Of a stretch of 64,000 nt of DNA, positions 20,156 to 28,954 are shown in pieces. Position 1 is the stretch's first letter; every line of letters starts with the position of its first letter. The stretch comes from SBBG01 sp033717875 (lineage in GTDB: Bacteria > Pseudomonadota > Gammaproteobacteria > Ga0077554 > Ga007554), in NCBI GenBank assembly GCA_033717875.1, contig JADDKJ010000010.1, positions 1-64,000 on the forward strand. Reading direction: 5' to 3'. The translations under genes were made by a program, and so were the position numbers. The notes below the pieces were generated by a model that saw nothing but the letters and a program-made list of their open reading frames with translations, was not told the origin of the DNA and did not search any database.

Positions 20156-21880
20156 ATGAATCTTCCTTCTTTGGATTTTTCTTTTTTACGCGGACAGGTG
20201 GTGGGGATAGACACCTCTTTTCAGACCCCTTTTGGAGAGCGCCTGATGGTATATTGCGACTACACCGCCTCCGGCCGCAGCCTCCACTTCATAGAAAACT
20301 ACCTGACACAGCTTCAGCGCAGCTACGCCAACACGCACACCGAGGATGACATCACCGGGCGACGCATGACGCAACGCCTGCACGAGGCGGAGCAGATCAT
20401 CAAAGATGCGGTCAATGCGGGACCACAAGGCCGCATCATCGCCTGTGGCACCGGCTCCACCGGCGCCATCGACAAGTTTCAGCAACTGGCGGGAATAGCC
20501 TGTCCACCCGCCACCCGTCAGATGTTGTACGGCATTCTCGGGGATTGGCTCGGCGCCGACGAGGCGGATGCCATTACCTATTTTGTGAAAGCTTGCTCCC
20601 CCGTGGTCTTCGTAGGCCCCTATGAGCATCATTCCAATGAGGTCACCTGGCGGGAGGGCCTGGCCAAGGTGGTGAAGGTTCAGATGGCTGACGACGGCGG
20701 TATCGATCTTGCGCATCTGGAGGCGCTGCTGCAAGAGCCCGCCTATCAGGGCAGACTACGGATCGGCTCATTTTCCGCCGCTTCCAATGTCACCGGCATG
20801 ATCTCACCTGTACATGAGATCGCGCGCCTGCTGCACCGTCACGGCGCTTTGGCCTGCTTCGACTTCGCGGCGAGCGGGCCTTATGTGCGGATCGATATGA
20901 ACCCGCCTCCTGGCCCCGATGGCGACGATCCATCCCTGGATGCGGTTTTTATCTCGCCCCACAAGTTTCTGGGCGGCCCCGGTTCGAGTGGTGTGCTGAT
21001 CTTCAACGAGCGGATCTATCAGCGCCAGTTGGCCCCCAGCGTCGGAGGCGGCGGGACGGTGGACTACGTGGGTTACGAGGCGCATGACTTCACTCGGGAT
21101 ATCGAGCAGCGTGAGAAGGCCGGCACCCCAGGCGCGTTGCAGACCATGAAGGCTGCACTGGCCTTTCAGGTGAAGCAGGCCGTGACCGTGGAGCGGATCG
21201 AAGCCCGCGAGCAAGCACTGCTTCAACGCGCCTGTCTAAAATGGAAGGCCAACCCTAACATCGAGATCCTCGGTAACCCCGATCCGGCGCGCCGCCTGGC
21301 GATCGTTTCCTTCAATGTCAGGAACGGGGAGGGCCGTTACCTGCATCCCAAACTGGTGACGACGCTGCTCAACGATCTTTTTGGCATCCAGTCGCGCGCC
21401 GGCTGCTCCTGCGCCGGGCCTTACGGGCATCGCTTGCTGGATATCGACAACGAGACCTCGGAGCGTTACCGGCATTGGATTCGGGAGGGATACTTTGGCA
21501 TCAAGCCGGGCTGGTGCCGGCTGGGCTTCCACTATGTGATGGACGACCTTGAGGCCGGTTATGTGATCGATGCCGTGGACTTCATCGGGCAGCATGGCCT
21601 TCTGTTTACCTCACTGTATGAGTTCGACCTGCGTACCGGTGCATGGATACACGAGCGCGACCCCGGCGTGCAGGAACAGTTTTCCCTGAGCGACGCCCTC
21701 CGGGCAAAGCCGGAGGGCAGCACTGCGCTGAGTGCCGACGTCAGAAGCAGCCTCTATGCCCGCCATCTGCAAGAAGCGCATCAGTGGGTCTGGAGATTGA
21801 AACAGAACGCCCCCAAAGCGAAGACAGTAACAGTATTGGAGGGGGATCTCGCGGCGCTACAGTTTTTTTCCATGCCGTAA
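20156..21880 (+). CDS. Class V aminotransferase, cysteine-desulfurase-like, extended
   Basis: This is a PLP enzyme of fold type I. Lys270 in SPHKFLGG should bind PLP. A loop RAGCSCAG (Cys417, Cys419) sits where SufS/CsdA carry their catalytic cysteine. Normal desulfurases have about 400 residues; this has 574, with a roughly 100-residue C-terminal extension and an enlarged middle. No suf or isc genes are adjacent, so a role in Fe-S assembly is not supported by context. A sulfur-transfer or C-S/C-N lyase activity on another substrate is plausible. GGAGC lies about ten bases before the ATG. Confidence 0.72.
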   Translation: MNLPSLDFSFLRGQVVGIDTSFQTPFGERLMVYCDYTASGRSLHFIENYLTQLQRSYANTHTEDDITGRRMTQRLHEAEQIIKDAVNAGPQGRIIACGTGSTGAIDKFQQLAGIACPPATRQMLYGILGDWLGADEADAITYFVKACSPVVFVGPYEHHSNEVTWREGLAKVVKVQMADDGGIDLAHLEALLQEPAYQGRLRIGSFSAASNVTGMISPVHEIARLLHRHGALACFDFAASGPYVRIDMNPPPGPDGDDPSLDAVFISPHKFLGGPGSSGVLIFNERIYQRQLAPSVGGGGTVDYVGYEAHDFTRDIEQREKAGTPGALQTMKAALAFQVKQAVTVERIEAREQALLQRACLKWKANPNIEILGNPDPARRLAIVSFNVRNGEGRYLHPKLVTTLLNDLFGIQSRAGCSCAGPYGHRLLDIDNETSERYRHWIREGYFGIKPGWCRLGFHYVMDDLEAGYVIDAVDFIGQHGLLFTSLYEFDLRTGAWIHERDPGVQEQFSLSDALRAKPEGSTALSADVRSSLYARHLQEAHQWVWRLKQNAPKAKTVTVLEGDLAALQFFSMP

Positions 21881-21928
21881 GCAGTCCGCCGGTTATTGGG
21901 GCGGTTTCCCGCCCCTGACTCGCCCGCC

Positions 21929-22417
21929 TCACCCCGCAAAATCCACCCGCCACAGCGGCTGCGCCGCTTTGTCGAACGCCGCCCACAGGTCGCTATAGCG
22001 CATCCCGCTGACAGGATGGCGCTCTTCTCCGGCGATTTCCGCCAAGGGGCATAGCACGAACGCGTATTTTGTGATCTCGCCACGCGGCAGGGTGAGACCA
22101 TGGCTGCCGGAAATCAGGTCGCCATACAGCAGTAGATCCAGGTCGAGGGTGCGGGAAGTCCAGCCTGAACCACCGCGCACCCGGCCGTGATGATGCTCGA
22201 TATCGCGCAGGATGTGGTTGATGGCGAGGGGGTCCAGCGTGGAATCGAACCCCACCGCCAGGTTGTAAAAATCATCGCCCGCAAAGCCGACGGCTTTGCT
22301 TTCGTAGACCGGGGATACGGTCAGTTGGCCGAAGGATTCGCGCAGCGCGGCGAGGGCGGAGCGGATATTGGCTTGACGGTCGATGTTGCTGCCGATGCTG
22401 ATATAAACGCGCGCCAT
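21929..22417 (-). CDS. folK: 2-amino-4-hydroxy-6-hydroxymethyldihydropteridine diphosphokinase
   Basis: HPPK pyrophosphorylates hydroxymethyl-dihydropterin in folate synthesis. The 162-residue protein starts MARVYISIGSN, the usual N-terminus. It has the signature SRTLDLDLLLYGD, with the metal-binding aspartates. The ATG at 22417 follows the folB stop by one base (TGACATG), so translation is coupled. An upstream in-frame start would run into folB and is rejected. Confidence 0.95.
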   Translation of the reverse strand: MARVYISIGSNIDRQANIRSALAALRESFGQLTVSPVYESKAVGFAGDDFYNLAVGFDSTLDPLAINHILRDIEHHHGRVRGGSGWTSRTLDLDLLLYGDLISGSHGLTLPRGEITKYAFVLCPLAEIAGEERHPVSGMRYSDLWAAFDKAAQPLWRVDFAG

Positions 22418-22418
22418 G

Positions 22419-22772
22419 TCAGCGCACGCCGCGTTCGATGATGACACCGACATCGCGCGCGCCGCGCACCGCGCCTTGCTTGTTTACTTGCAGGCGCAGC
22501 CAGGGCACCTGGAATTCGCCAAGAACGATTTCGGCGATACGCTCGGCCAGGGTTTCGACCAGTTGGAACTGGCTGTTGCCGACGAACTCGATCAGACGCT
22601 TGGCCACCGCCTTGTAGTTGAGAGTATCGTCCAGGCTGTCGGTCTGCGCCGCCTTGCGGATATCCGTGCCCATCTCGATATCGAGGATGATGGTCTGCTT
22701 GATGCGGCGCTCCCATTCGTAGACGCCGATGACGGTCTCGATCCTCAAGTCGCGCAGATATATAATGTCCAC
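22419..22772 (-). CDS. folB: Dihydroneopterin aldolase
   Basis: FolB splits or epimerises dihydroneopterin, the step before FolK. The 117-residue protein has IETVIGVYEWER with the catalytic Glu/Tyr region, LDDTLNYKAV and the conserved lysine in LRLQVNKQGAV. No ATG is available. I prefer the GTG at 22772 (reading M-D-I-I-Y-L, the family norm, with GGTGG five bases upstream) over the GTG at 22781. Confidence 0.93.
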   Translation of the reverse strand: MDIIYLRDLRIETVIGVYEWERRIKQTIILDIEMGTDIRKAAQTDSLDDTLNYKAVAKRLIEFVGNSQFQLVETLAERIAEIVLGEFQVPWLRLQVNKQGAVRGARDVGVIIERGVR

Positions 22773-22797
22773 TGATACCACCAGCTAGTTTGACGCG

Positions 22798-22839
22798 GCA
22801 CCCTCACCCTCTCCCGCCTGCGGGAGAGGGTGAGGGTGC
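22798..22839. repeat. REP-like palindrome, perfect copy
   Basis: GCACCCTCACCCTCTCCCGC and its exact reverse complement flank a 2-base centre. It lies between folB and plsY, whose transcripts diverge here. Confidence 0.85.
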
Positions 22840-22935
22840 GCCAGATGAATAACAAGAACGATACTCGATATACTTTACACGAAAATACACCGCCATTGAG
22901 GGCCTTCCGCCTGCCGATGGTTCACCGACGACCCC

Positions 22936-23535
22936 ATGACCATTACCCTGTCCCTGATACTCTTTTCCTACCTGCTCGGCTCGCTGTCGGCAGCCATCAT
23001 CGTTTGCAAGCTGATGGGCCTGCCCGATCCGCGCACCGAAGGCTCGCATAATCCCGGCGCGACCAATGTGCTGCGCATCGGCGGCAAAAAGGCGGCGGCG
23101 CTGACGCTGGGGGGCGACATGCTGAAGGGGCTGATACCAGTGGCGCTGGCTCAAATGCTGGGGGCGGACGATATGACGCTGGCGCTGGCGGGCATCGCCG
23201 CCTTCCTCGGCCATCTTTATCCGGTGTTTTTTGGTTTTCGGGGCGGCAAGGGCGTGGCTACCGCGCTCGGCGTGTTGCTGGGGACATCGTGGATTGTTGG
23301 CCTTTCGGCGCTGGCGACCTGGCTGTTCATGGCCAAGGTGTTCCGCTACTCCTCGCTCGCCGCGCTGACTGCGGCGGTGCTCGCGCCTTTCTATATGTGG
23401 CTGGCCCGTCCCGCGCCGGAGCTGATCGCCATGGCGATGGCAATGAGCACCCTGCTGCTCTGGCGCCATCGCGGCAATATCCAGCGTCTGATCAGCGGGC
23501 AGGAAGATCGGATCGGGGAGAAGAACAAGGCGTAG
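22936..23535 (+). CDS. plsY: Acyl-phosphate glycerol-3-phosphate acyltransferase
   Basis: PlsY is the inner-membrane enzyme that acylates glycerol-3-phosphate from acyl-phosphate to start phospholipid synthesis. The 199-residue protein has about five hydrophobic segments. The three family motifs are SHNPGATN, LGHLYPVFFGFRGGKGVAT and a later region before the basic tail. The start is preceded by GACGACCCC, a weak Shine-Dalgarno. Its position next to folB is common in proteobacteria. Confidence 0.95.
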   Translation: MTITLSLILFSYLLGSLSAAIIVCKLMGLPDPRTEGSHNPGATNVLRIGGKKAAALTLGGDMLKGLIPVALAQMLGADDMTLALAGIAAFLGHLYPVFFGFRGGKGVATALGVLLGTSWIVGLSALATWLFMAKVFRYSSLAALTAAVLAPFYMWLARPAPELIAMAMAMSTLLLWRHRGNIQRLISGQEDRIGEKNKA

Positions 23536-23540
23536 CGCGC

Positions 23541-23598
23541 CCTCACCCCAACGGCTACGCCCCCCTCGCTACGCTCTCCCCAGAGGGAGAGGGGGGAT
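23541..23598. repeat. REP-like palindrome, imperfect copy
   Basis: CCCTCACCCC near the left and GGGAGAGGGGG near the right form an imperfect inverted repeat with an inserted loop. It lies between the convergent plsY and rpoH ends and probably helps termination. Confidence 0.6.
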
Positions 23599-23620
23599 TA
23601 ATGACAGAGAGCGTCTTGTA

Positions 23621-24478
23621 TTACGCTTCCAGCGCCTGCTTGAGCTTTTTCATCGCGCTCTTTTCGAGCTGGCGGATGCGTTCCGCCGAGACCTGATAGT
23701 CGCCAGCCAGGTCATGCAGCGTAGCCTTTTTCTCCATCAACCAGCGGCGCTGAAGGATATCCTGGCTGCGCGCATCGAGGGTGGTGAATGCCTGCCGCAG
23801 GCGTTCCGCGCCGTGCGTTTCCCAGTCGCGGCCTTCCAGTTGTAGCGCCGGATCGGCCCCGGTATCGGCCAGATAACCCGCCGGAGCAAGCATGGCGTGC
23901 TCGCTATCCTCTTCTTCCGAATAGGGGTCGAAAGAGGCGTCATAGCCGCTCATGCGCATTTCCATCTCGCGCACCACTTCCGGGCTCACGCCCAGGTCCT
24001 TGGCGACGGCATTGACCTCTTCGCCGCTGAACCAACCCAGGTGTTTCTTGGCACTGCGCAGGTTGAAGAACAGTTTGCGCTGGGCTTTGGTGGTGGCCAC
24101 GCGCACGATACGCCAGTTGCGCAGGATGAATTCGTGCATCTCGGCGCGTATCCAGTGCACAGCGAACGACACCAGCCGCACATTCATGGTCGGGTCGAAG
24201 TGCCGGACGGCCTTCATCAGACCGATGTTGCCTTCCTGGATGAGGTCCGCCTGCGCCAGGCCGTAACCGCTATAGCCGCGCGCGACATGCACCACGAAGC
24301 GCAGGTGCGACATCACCAGGCGCCGGGCGGCGTCCAGGTCATTCTCGTTGCGCAATTGCAACGCGAGGGCGCGTTCCTCATCCACGCTTAACACGGGAAT
24401 GCGCGCCACCGCCTGGTTATACGCCTCGATGCTGCCCACCGGCGGCAATACTATATTCAGTGATTTGCCATTACGCAT
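23621..24478 (-). CDS. rpoH: RNA polymerase sigma-32 factor (heat shock)
   Basis: RpoH directs polymerase to heat-shock promoters. The 285-residue protein has region 2 (DLIQEGNIGLMKAVRHFDP), the RpoH box QRKLFFNLR at 133-141 and a region 4 helix-turn-helix ending RIRQLEKSAMKKL. The ATG at 24478 has GGGAGGGG upstream and gives the normal length. The in-frame ATG at 24502 lacks a ribosome site. A CIRCE operator lies about 100 bases upstream, suggesting control by HrcA in addition to the usual inputs. Confidence 0.95.
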   Translation of the reverse strand: MRNGKSLNIVLPPVGSIEAYNQAVARIPVLSVDEERALALQLRNENDLDAARRLVMSHLRFVVHVARGYSGYGLAQADLIQEGNIGLMKAVRHFDPTMNVRLVSFAVHWIRAEMHEFILRNWRIVRVATTKAQRKLFFNLRSAKKHLGWFSGEEVNAVAKDLGVSPEVVREMEMRMSGYDASFDPYSEEEDSEHAMLAPAGYLADTGADPALQLEGRDWETHGAERLRQAFTTLDARSQDILQRRWLMEKKATLHDLAGDYQVSAERIRQLEKSAMKKLKQALEA

Positions 24479-24579
24479 GGTTGCCCCCCCTCCCGTGTTC
24501 ATAATCTGTAGGATTCAATGTATAGCACTTTTTCATCGTTAAGAAATTGATCTATCGCAAAGATTTGTTAAGTATCAGT

Positions 24580-24606
24580 TTAGCACTCCCTCCATTAGAG
24601 TGCTAA
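24580..24606 (-). promoter_or_regulatory. CIRCE element (HrcA operator) upstream of rpoH
   Basis: TTAGCACTC and GAGTGCTAA are separated by exactly nine bases, a perfect match to the CIRCE consensus. It sits between the end of ftsX (24623) and rpoH (24478) and points to HrcA repression of rpoH. Confidence 0.9.
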
Positions 24607-24622
24607 TTTGGTAAAAGTTCCA

Positions 24623-25543
24623 CTACCTCGGCTCGGCCTCGCTCAGATGCCTGCCCACCGCCAGCCAGGAACCGAGCAGGCCGAGCAGGGTGCCGGCGGC
24701 CAGCAGCAGCAATGCCGTCCAGATATCCAGCGCACCCAGTTCGAAGCCGCTGTCGTACAGGGCGGAAAGCTGGCGCACCGGCGCGTCCAGCAGCCACAAG
24801 GCGAGGGCGACCAGCCCCCAGGCGATCAGGCCGCCCAACAGACCATACCACGTTCCGGCATACAAAAACGGGCGGCGGACGAAGGCGTTTGTCGCGCCGA
24901 TCAGTTTGGTAATGGCGATCTCGTCGCGGTTGTTCTGTATCCCCAGACGGATGGTGTTGCCCACGATCAGCAACACCGCCAATCCCAGCAGCACGGCGAG
25001 AATCTCCACCCCGCGCTGGGCAACGCCCAGCACGGCGTGGAGCCGCTGCACCCACTGGATATCCAACTGCACAAAGTCCGCCTCCGGCAGCTTCCTCAGC
25101 GAGGATTGGAGTCGCTCGACGGCAACAGGATCGGCAAAGCCCGCAGCAGGCTGGATCAGCAACACCGCCGGCAGCGGATTGCCCTCCAGCGCCCGCAGCG
25201 CATCGGCGAAACCGGACTGCCGCTGAAATTCCTTTAGCGCCTGATCGGGTAAAACGGTTTTTATCGAGGCGATATCGGATCTGTCATGCAAGCGCTTTGC
25301 CAGCCTGGCGGCAGCCTGATCGTCGACATCCTTTTTCAGGAACAGTGAGATCTGCGCCGCATCATCCCAGCCCGCGGCGAGCCGCTGGGCATTCTTCAGC
25401 ACGACGTACAGCCCGGCGGGAAACGCCAAGGTGATGCCGATCACCACCACCGTCATGACGCTCGACAAGGGGGCGCGGCTGACTTGGCCCAGGCTGTAGA
25501 CCAGGGCGTAAAGATGGTTGAGAAGATAATTCTTTATACGCAT
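24623..25543 (-). CDS. ftsX: Cell division protein FtsX
   Basis: FtsX is the inner-membrane partner of FtsE. Together they activate peptidoglycan hydrolases at the septum. The 306-residue protein has an N-terminal membrane segment (about 28-50), a periplasmic domain, and three further membrane helices in the C-terminal half. The conserved TKLIGATNAFVRRPF loop is present. It follows ftsE by seven bases. Confidence 0.95.
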   Translation of the reverse strand: MRIKNYLLNHLYALVYSLGQVSRAPLSSVMTVVVIGITLAFPAGLYVVLKNAQRLAAGWDDAAQISLFLKKDVDDQAAARLAKRLHDRSDIASIKTVLPDQALKEFQRQSGFADALRALEGNPLPAVLLIQPAAGFADPVAVERLQSSLRKLPEADFVQLDIQWVQRLHAVLGVAQRGVEILAVLLGLAVLLIVGNTIRLGIQNNRDEIAITKLIGATNAFVRRPFLYAGTWYGLLGGLIAWGLVALALWLLDAPVRQLSALYDSGFELGALDIWTALLLLAAGTLLGLLGSWLAVGRHLSEAEPR

Positions 25544-25550
25544 CGGGAAG

Positions 25551-26213
25551 CTACATAGATGTTACAAGACCGCCCCGCTCCAGATGCAGGGTACGCTGCC
25601 CGAAACGGGAGATGAGGTCGACGTTGTGGCTGACGATCAGCACCGTGACGCCCACCTGGTTGAATTGCCCGAACAGGCTCATCACCTCGGCCGACAGATC
25701 CGGGTCGAGGTTGCCGGTGGGCTCGTCGGCCAGCAGTAACGCCGGTTTGTTGACGACGGCGCGGGCGATGCCGACGCGCTGCTGCTCGCCGCTGGAGAGG
25801 CGCACCGGATAGAGCTTTTCCTTGCCCAGCAGCCCCACCTTGTCGAGCGCGGCGCGCACCCGGCGGCCGATCTCCTGATGGTCGTGCAGACCGGCGATGA
25901 CCAGCGGCAGGGCGACATTGTCGTAGACGGTGCGCTCGGCGATCAGCTTGTGATCCTGGAAGATCATGCCGATCTGCCGCCGCAGGTAAGGGATATGGCG
26001 GCGGCCCAGCTTGGTCAGGTTCTGGCCGTTGACCGTCACCTGACCGCTGGTGGGACGCTCGATGAGAGCGATCAGCTTGAGCAGGGTGCTCTTGCCCGCC
26101 CCGGAATGGCCGGTGAGAAAAGCCATCTCGCCGGTCTTCAACTCGAAACTGACGTTGCTCAGGGCCTCGTGGCCGCCGGGGTAGCGTTTGGTGACGTTGG
26201 TGAATTGGATCAT
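25551..26213 (-). CDS. ftsE: Cell division ATP-binding protein FtsE
   Basis: FtsE is the cytoplasmic ABC ATPase of the FtsEX complex. The 220-residue protein has Walker A GHSGAGKST at 35-43, the signature LSSGEQQRVGIARAVV and Walker B LLLADEPTGNLD. It lies 30 bases after ftsY and seven before ftsX in the classic ftsY-ftsE-ftsX operon, with rpoH next. Confidence 0.97.
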   Translation of the reverse strand: MIQFTNVTKRYPGGHEALSNVSFELKTGEMAFLTGHSGAGKSTLLKLIALIERPTSGQVTVNGQNLTKLGRRHIPYLRRQIGMIFQDHKLIAERTVYDNVALPLVIAGLHDHQEIGRRVRAALDKVGLLGKEKLYPVRLSSGEQQRVGIARAVVNKPALLLADEPTGNLDPDLSAEVMSLFGQFNQVGVTVLIVSHNVDLISRFGQRTLHLERGGLVTSM

Positions 26214-26243
26214 TTTGAACCTAGAAACGGCGCGGACTGATAT

Positions 26244-27296
26244 TTATTCGCCACTCACCGCTTGATCCATCCCCACCAATGCCCCGACAAATTCCCCGGC
26301 GTTGAATTCGCGCAAATCGTCGATGCCCTCGCCGACGCCGATGAAGCGGATCGGCAAGCCGGTCTTCTGCGCGATGGCGAAGATGATGCCGCCCTTGGCG
26401 GTGCCGTCGAGCTTGGTGAGCGTGATGCCGGTCAGACCGACCGCCTCGTTGAACTGGCGGGCCTGGTTGAGCGCGTTCTGGCCGATGCCGGCATCGACCA
26501 CCAGCATGATCTCGTGCGGCGCGGACGGATCGAGCTTGGCGATGACGCGCTTGACCTTTTTCAGCTCTTCCATGAGGTTGACCTGGGTGTGCAACCGCCC
26601 CGCCGTGTCGGCGATCAGCACATCCACGCCGCGCGCTCTGGCAGCCTGCAAAGCGTCGAAGGCCACCGACGCCGGGTCGGCGCCCTGTTTCTGCGCGATC
26701 ACCGGAATGCCGTTGCGCTCGCCCCACACCTGGAGCTGCTCCACCGCCGCAGCGCGGAAGGTGTCGCCCGCCGCCAGCATCACCGACAATCCTTGCGATT
26801 GCAGGCGCTTGGCGAGCTTGCCGATGGTGGTGGTCTTACCCGCGCCGTTGATGCCGACCATCAACAGCACGAACGGACCCTCGCGCCCCGGCGGGATCAC
26901 CAGGGGTTTACTGGAAGGTTGCAGGATCGCCGTCATGTCCTCGCGCAGCGCGGCGAACAGCGCATCCGCATTATCGAGCTGCTTGCGCGCCACGCGCGCG
27001 GTGAGATCGGAGATGATCGCCTGGGTGACTTCCACGCCGACATCGGCGCCGAGCAGCCGTGTCTCGATCTCCTCCAGCACCTCGGCGTCGATCTGCTTCT
27101 TGCCCAGCACCAGGTTCGCCAGCCCTTCGGTGAGGCCCTGGCGAGTGCGGGTGAGCTGGTTTTTCAGGCGCGCGAAAAGGCCCGGCTTCGGCGTCTGTTC
27201 GGCGGAGAGTTCGGGGGGTGATTCGGCCGGCGGCGCGATAACCGGCTCGGCAGCCATCTTGTCGTCGCCGGATTTCTTTTTCAGGAAACCAAACAT
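26244..27296 (-). CDS. ftsY: Signal recognition particle receptor FtsY
   Basis: FtsY is the membrane-docking GTPase that receives SRP-ribosome complexes. The 350-residue protein has a short acidic/basic A-domain (1-70), then an NG domain with GINGAGKTTTIGKLAKRL, DTAGR and TKLDGTAKGG. ATG 27296 (MFGFLKKK) is preferred over an in-frame TTG 15 bases upstream. Confidence 0.97.
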   Translation of the reverse strand: MFGFLKKKSGDDKMAAEPVIAPPAESPPELSAEQTPKPGLFARLKNQLTRTRQGLTEGLANLVLGKKQIDAEVLEEIETRLLGADVGVEVTQAIISDLTARVARKQLDNADALFAALREDMTAILQPSSKPLVIPPGREGPFVLLMVGINGAGKTTTIGKLAKRLQSQGLSVMLAAGDTFRAAAVEQLQVWGERNGIPVIAQKQGADPASVAFDALQAARARGVDVLIADTAGRLHTQVNLMEELKKVKRVIAKLDPSAPHEIMLVVDAGIGQNALNQARQFNEAVGLTGITLTKLDGTAKGGIIFAIAQKTGLPIRFIGVGEGIDDLREFNAGEFVGALVGMDQAVSGE

Positions 27297-27427
27297 GTCT
27301 TTTTCGGTCAATACGTTCAGCGTCTGATAGCGACGCGTTAAAGATGTTATTCTATCATCTTTCCCAAGCTCTTGGACTCGATGCTTTTTTATTAACCCGG
27401 CAATTAGATCGCCATTACCCAGTGCTT

Positions 27428-27479
27428 CGTAGGGTGCGTCTCACGCACCACACGGATGGTGCGTGAGACGCACCCTACG
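27428..27479. repeat. Perfect 23-bp inverted repeat between ftsY and a peptidase gene
   Basis: CGTAGGGTGCGTCTCACGCA plus CCA is repeated exactly in reverse complement after a 6-base loop. It lies inside a weaker outer inverted repeat (AACCCGGCAATTA / TAATTACCGGGT), suggesting nested insertion of small elements. A relative (TAGGATGCGTCCCACGCATC) occurs near 36286. Confidence 0.8.
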
Positions 27480-27542
27480 CATGGGAGAAAAGCAGATGAA
27501 TTTAATTACCGGGTCAATGGATAAAAAAAGGAATCAACAATC

Positions 27543-28931
27543 ATGTCTATGCGTTTTCCGTGGCTTATCGCGCTCTTCTTGAGCGCACCGTTCATACAGA
27601 TCAGCCAGGCGGCCGATCCCAGCCCGATCAGCGAGTTCAAGCTGGACAACGGCCTGCGGGTGATCGTCAAGGAGGATCACCGCGCGCCGGTGGTGGTGTC
27701 GCAGGTGTGGTACAAGGTCGGCAGCAGCTACGAGCACGACGGCATCACCGGCATCTCTCACGTGCTCGAACACATGATGTTCAAGGGCACGCACAAACAC
27801 GCGCCGGGCGAGTTCTCGCGCATCATCGCCGCCAACGGCGGGCGCGAAAACGCCTTCACCGGCCAGGACTACACCGCCTACTTCCAGCAACTTGAAAAGA
27901 GCCGCCTCAAGGTGAGCTTCGAGATGGAATCGGACCGCATGCGCAACCTGCTGCTCAAGCCCGAGGAGTTCGCCAAGGAGATCAAGGTGGTGATGGAAGA
28001 GCGCCGCCTGCGCACCGAGGACGATCCGCAATCGCTGACCCAGGAGCAGTTCTCCGCCACGGCCTTCGTCAACAGCCCGTATCGCCATCCGGTGATCGGC
28101 TGGATGGACGACCTGGAGAATCTGCGCATCGACGATCTGCGCGAGTGGTACAAGAAGTGGTACGCGCCAAACAATGCCACCGTGGTGGTGGTCGGCGACG
28201 TGAAGCCCGCCGACGTGTTCGCGCTGGCGAAGCAGTATTTCGGCCCGCTCAAGCCAAGCAACATCACCCCCGCCAAGCCGCGCGTGGAAGTGGAACAAAA
28301 AGGCGTGCGCCGCATCACGGTGAAGGCCCCGGCCGAACTGCCCTATTTGATCATGGGCTACAAGGTGCCGGTGATCAAGACCGCCAAGGAGAACTGGGAA
28401 CCCTACGCCCTGGAGATGCTCGGCGGCGTGCTGGATGGCGGCGACAGCGCGCGCTTCTCGAAAGAGCTGGTGCGCGGCACGCAGGTGGCGGCCAGCATCG
28501 GCACCGGCTACAACATGTATAACGGCGGCGCGGACGTGCTGACCTTCGTCGGTACGCCCTCGCAAGACAAAACCGTCGCCAACCTGGAAACCGCGCTCCG
28601 CGCCCAGATCAAGCGCGTGCAGGACGAACTGGTCACACCCCAGGAGCTGACGCGCATCAAGGCGCAGGTGGTGGCCTCAAAAGTCTACGAGCGCGACTCG
28701 CCGTTCTACCAGGCGATGCAGATCGGCACGCTGGTCACGGTCGGGCTCGACCCCAAGCTGCTCGATGAATATGTCGAGAAGCTCGACGCCGTCACTCCCG
28801 AGCAGATCCAGCAGGTCGCGAAAAAATACCTGACGGACGACGGCCTCACCGTCGCCGTGCTCGAACCGCAGCCGCTCAACGAAGCCGCGCCGCATCGCCC
28901 GATGCCCGCTGGCGGCCGTCATGGTCATTGA
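27543..28931 (+). CDS. M16-family zinc peptidase, catalytic subunit
   Basis: This is a periplasmic pitrilysin-type peptidase. A signal peptide (1-23, ending SQAA) precedes the first M16 domain, which has the inverted zinc motif HVLEH at 73-77. A downstream EERRLRTEDDP block supplies the third zinc ligand. The 462-residue protein has a second, non-metal M16 domain. It is followed 23 bases later by a non-catalytic M16 paralogue, so the two probably form a heterodimer. Substrates are unknown. Confidence 0.92.
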   Translation: MSMRFPWLIALFLSAPFIQISQAADPSPISEFKLDNGLRVIVKEDHRAPVVVSQVWYKVGSSYEHDGITGISHVLEHMMFKGTHKHAPGEFSRIIAANGGRENAFTGQDYTAYFQQLEKSRLKVSFEMESDRMRNLLLKPEEFAKEIKVVMEERRLRTEDDPQSLTQEQFSATAFVNSPYRHPVIGWMDDLENLRIDDLREWYKKWYAPNNATVVVVGDVKPADVFALAKQYFGPLKPSNITPAKPRVEVEQKGVRRITVKAPAELPYLIMGYKVPVIKTAKENWEPYALEMLGGVLDGGDSARFSKELVRGTQVAASIGTGYNMYNGGADVLTFVGTPSQDKTVANLETALRAQIKRVQDELVTPQELTRIKAQVVASKVYERDSPFYQAMQIGTLVTVGLDPKLLDEYVEKLDAVTPEQIQQVAKKYLTDDGLTVAVLEPQPLNEAAPHRPMPAGGRHGH

Positions 28932-28954
28932 TCTCGCACACAGGAATCGATCAG

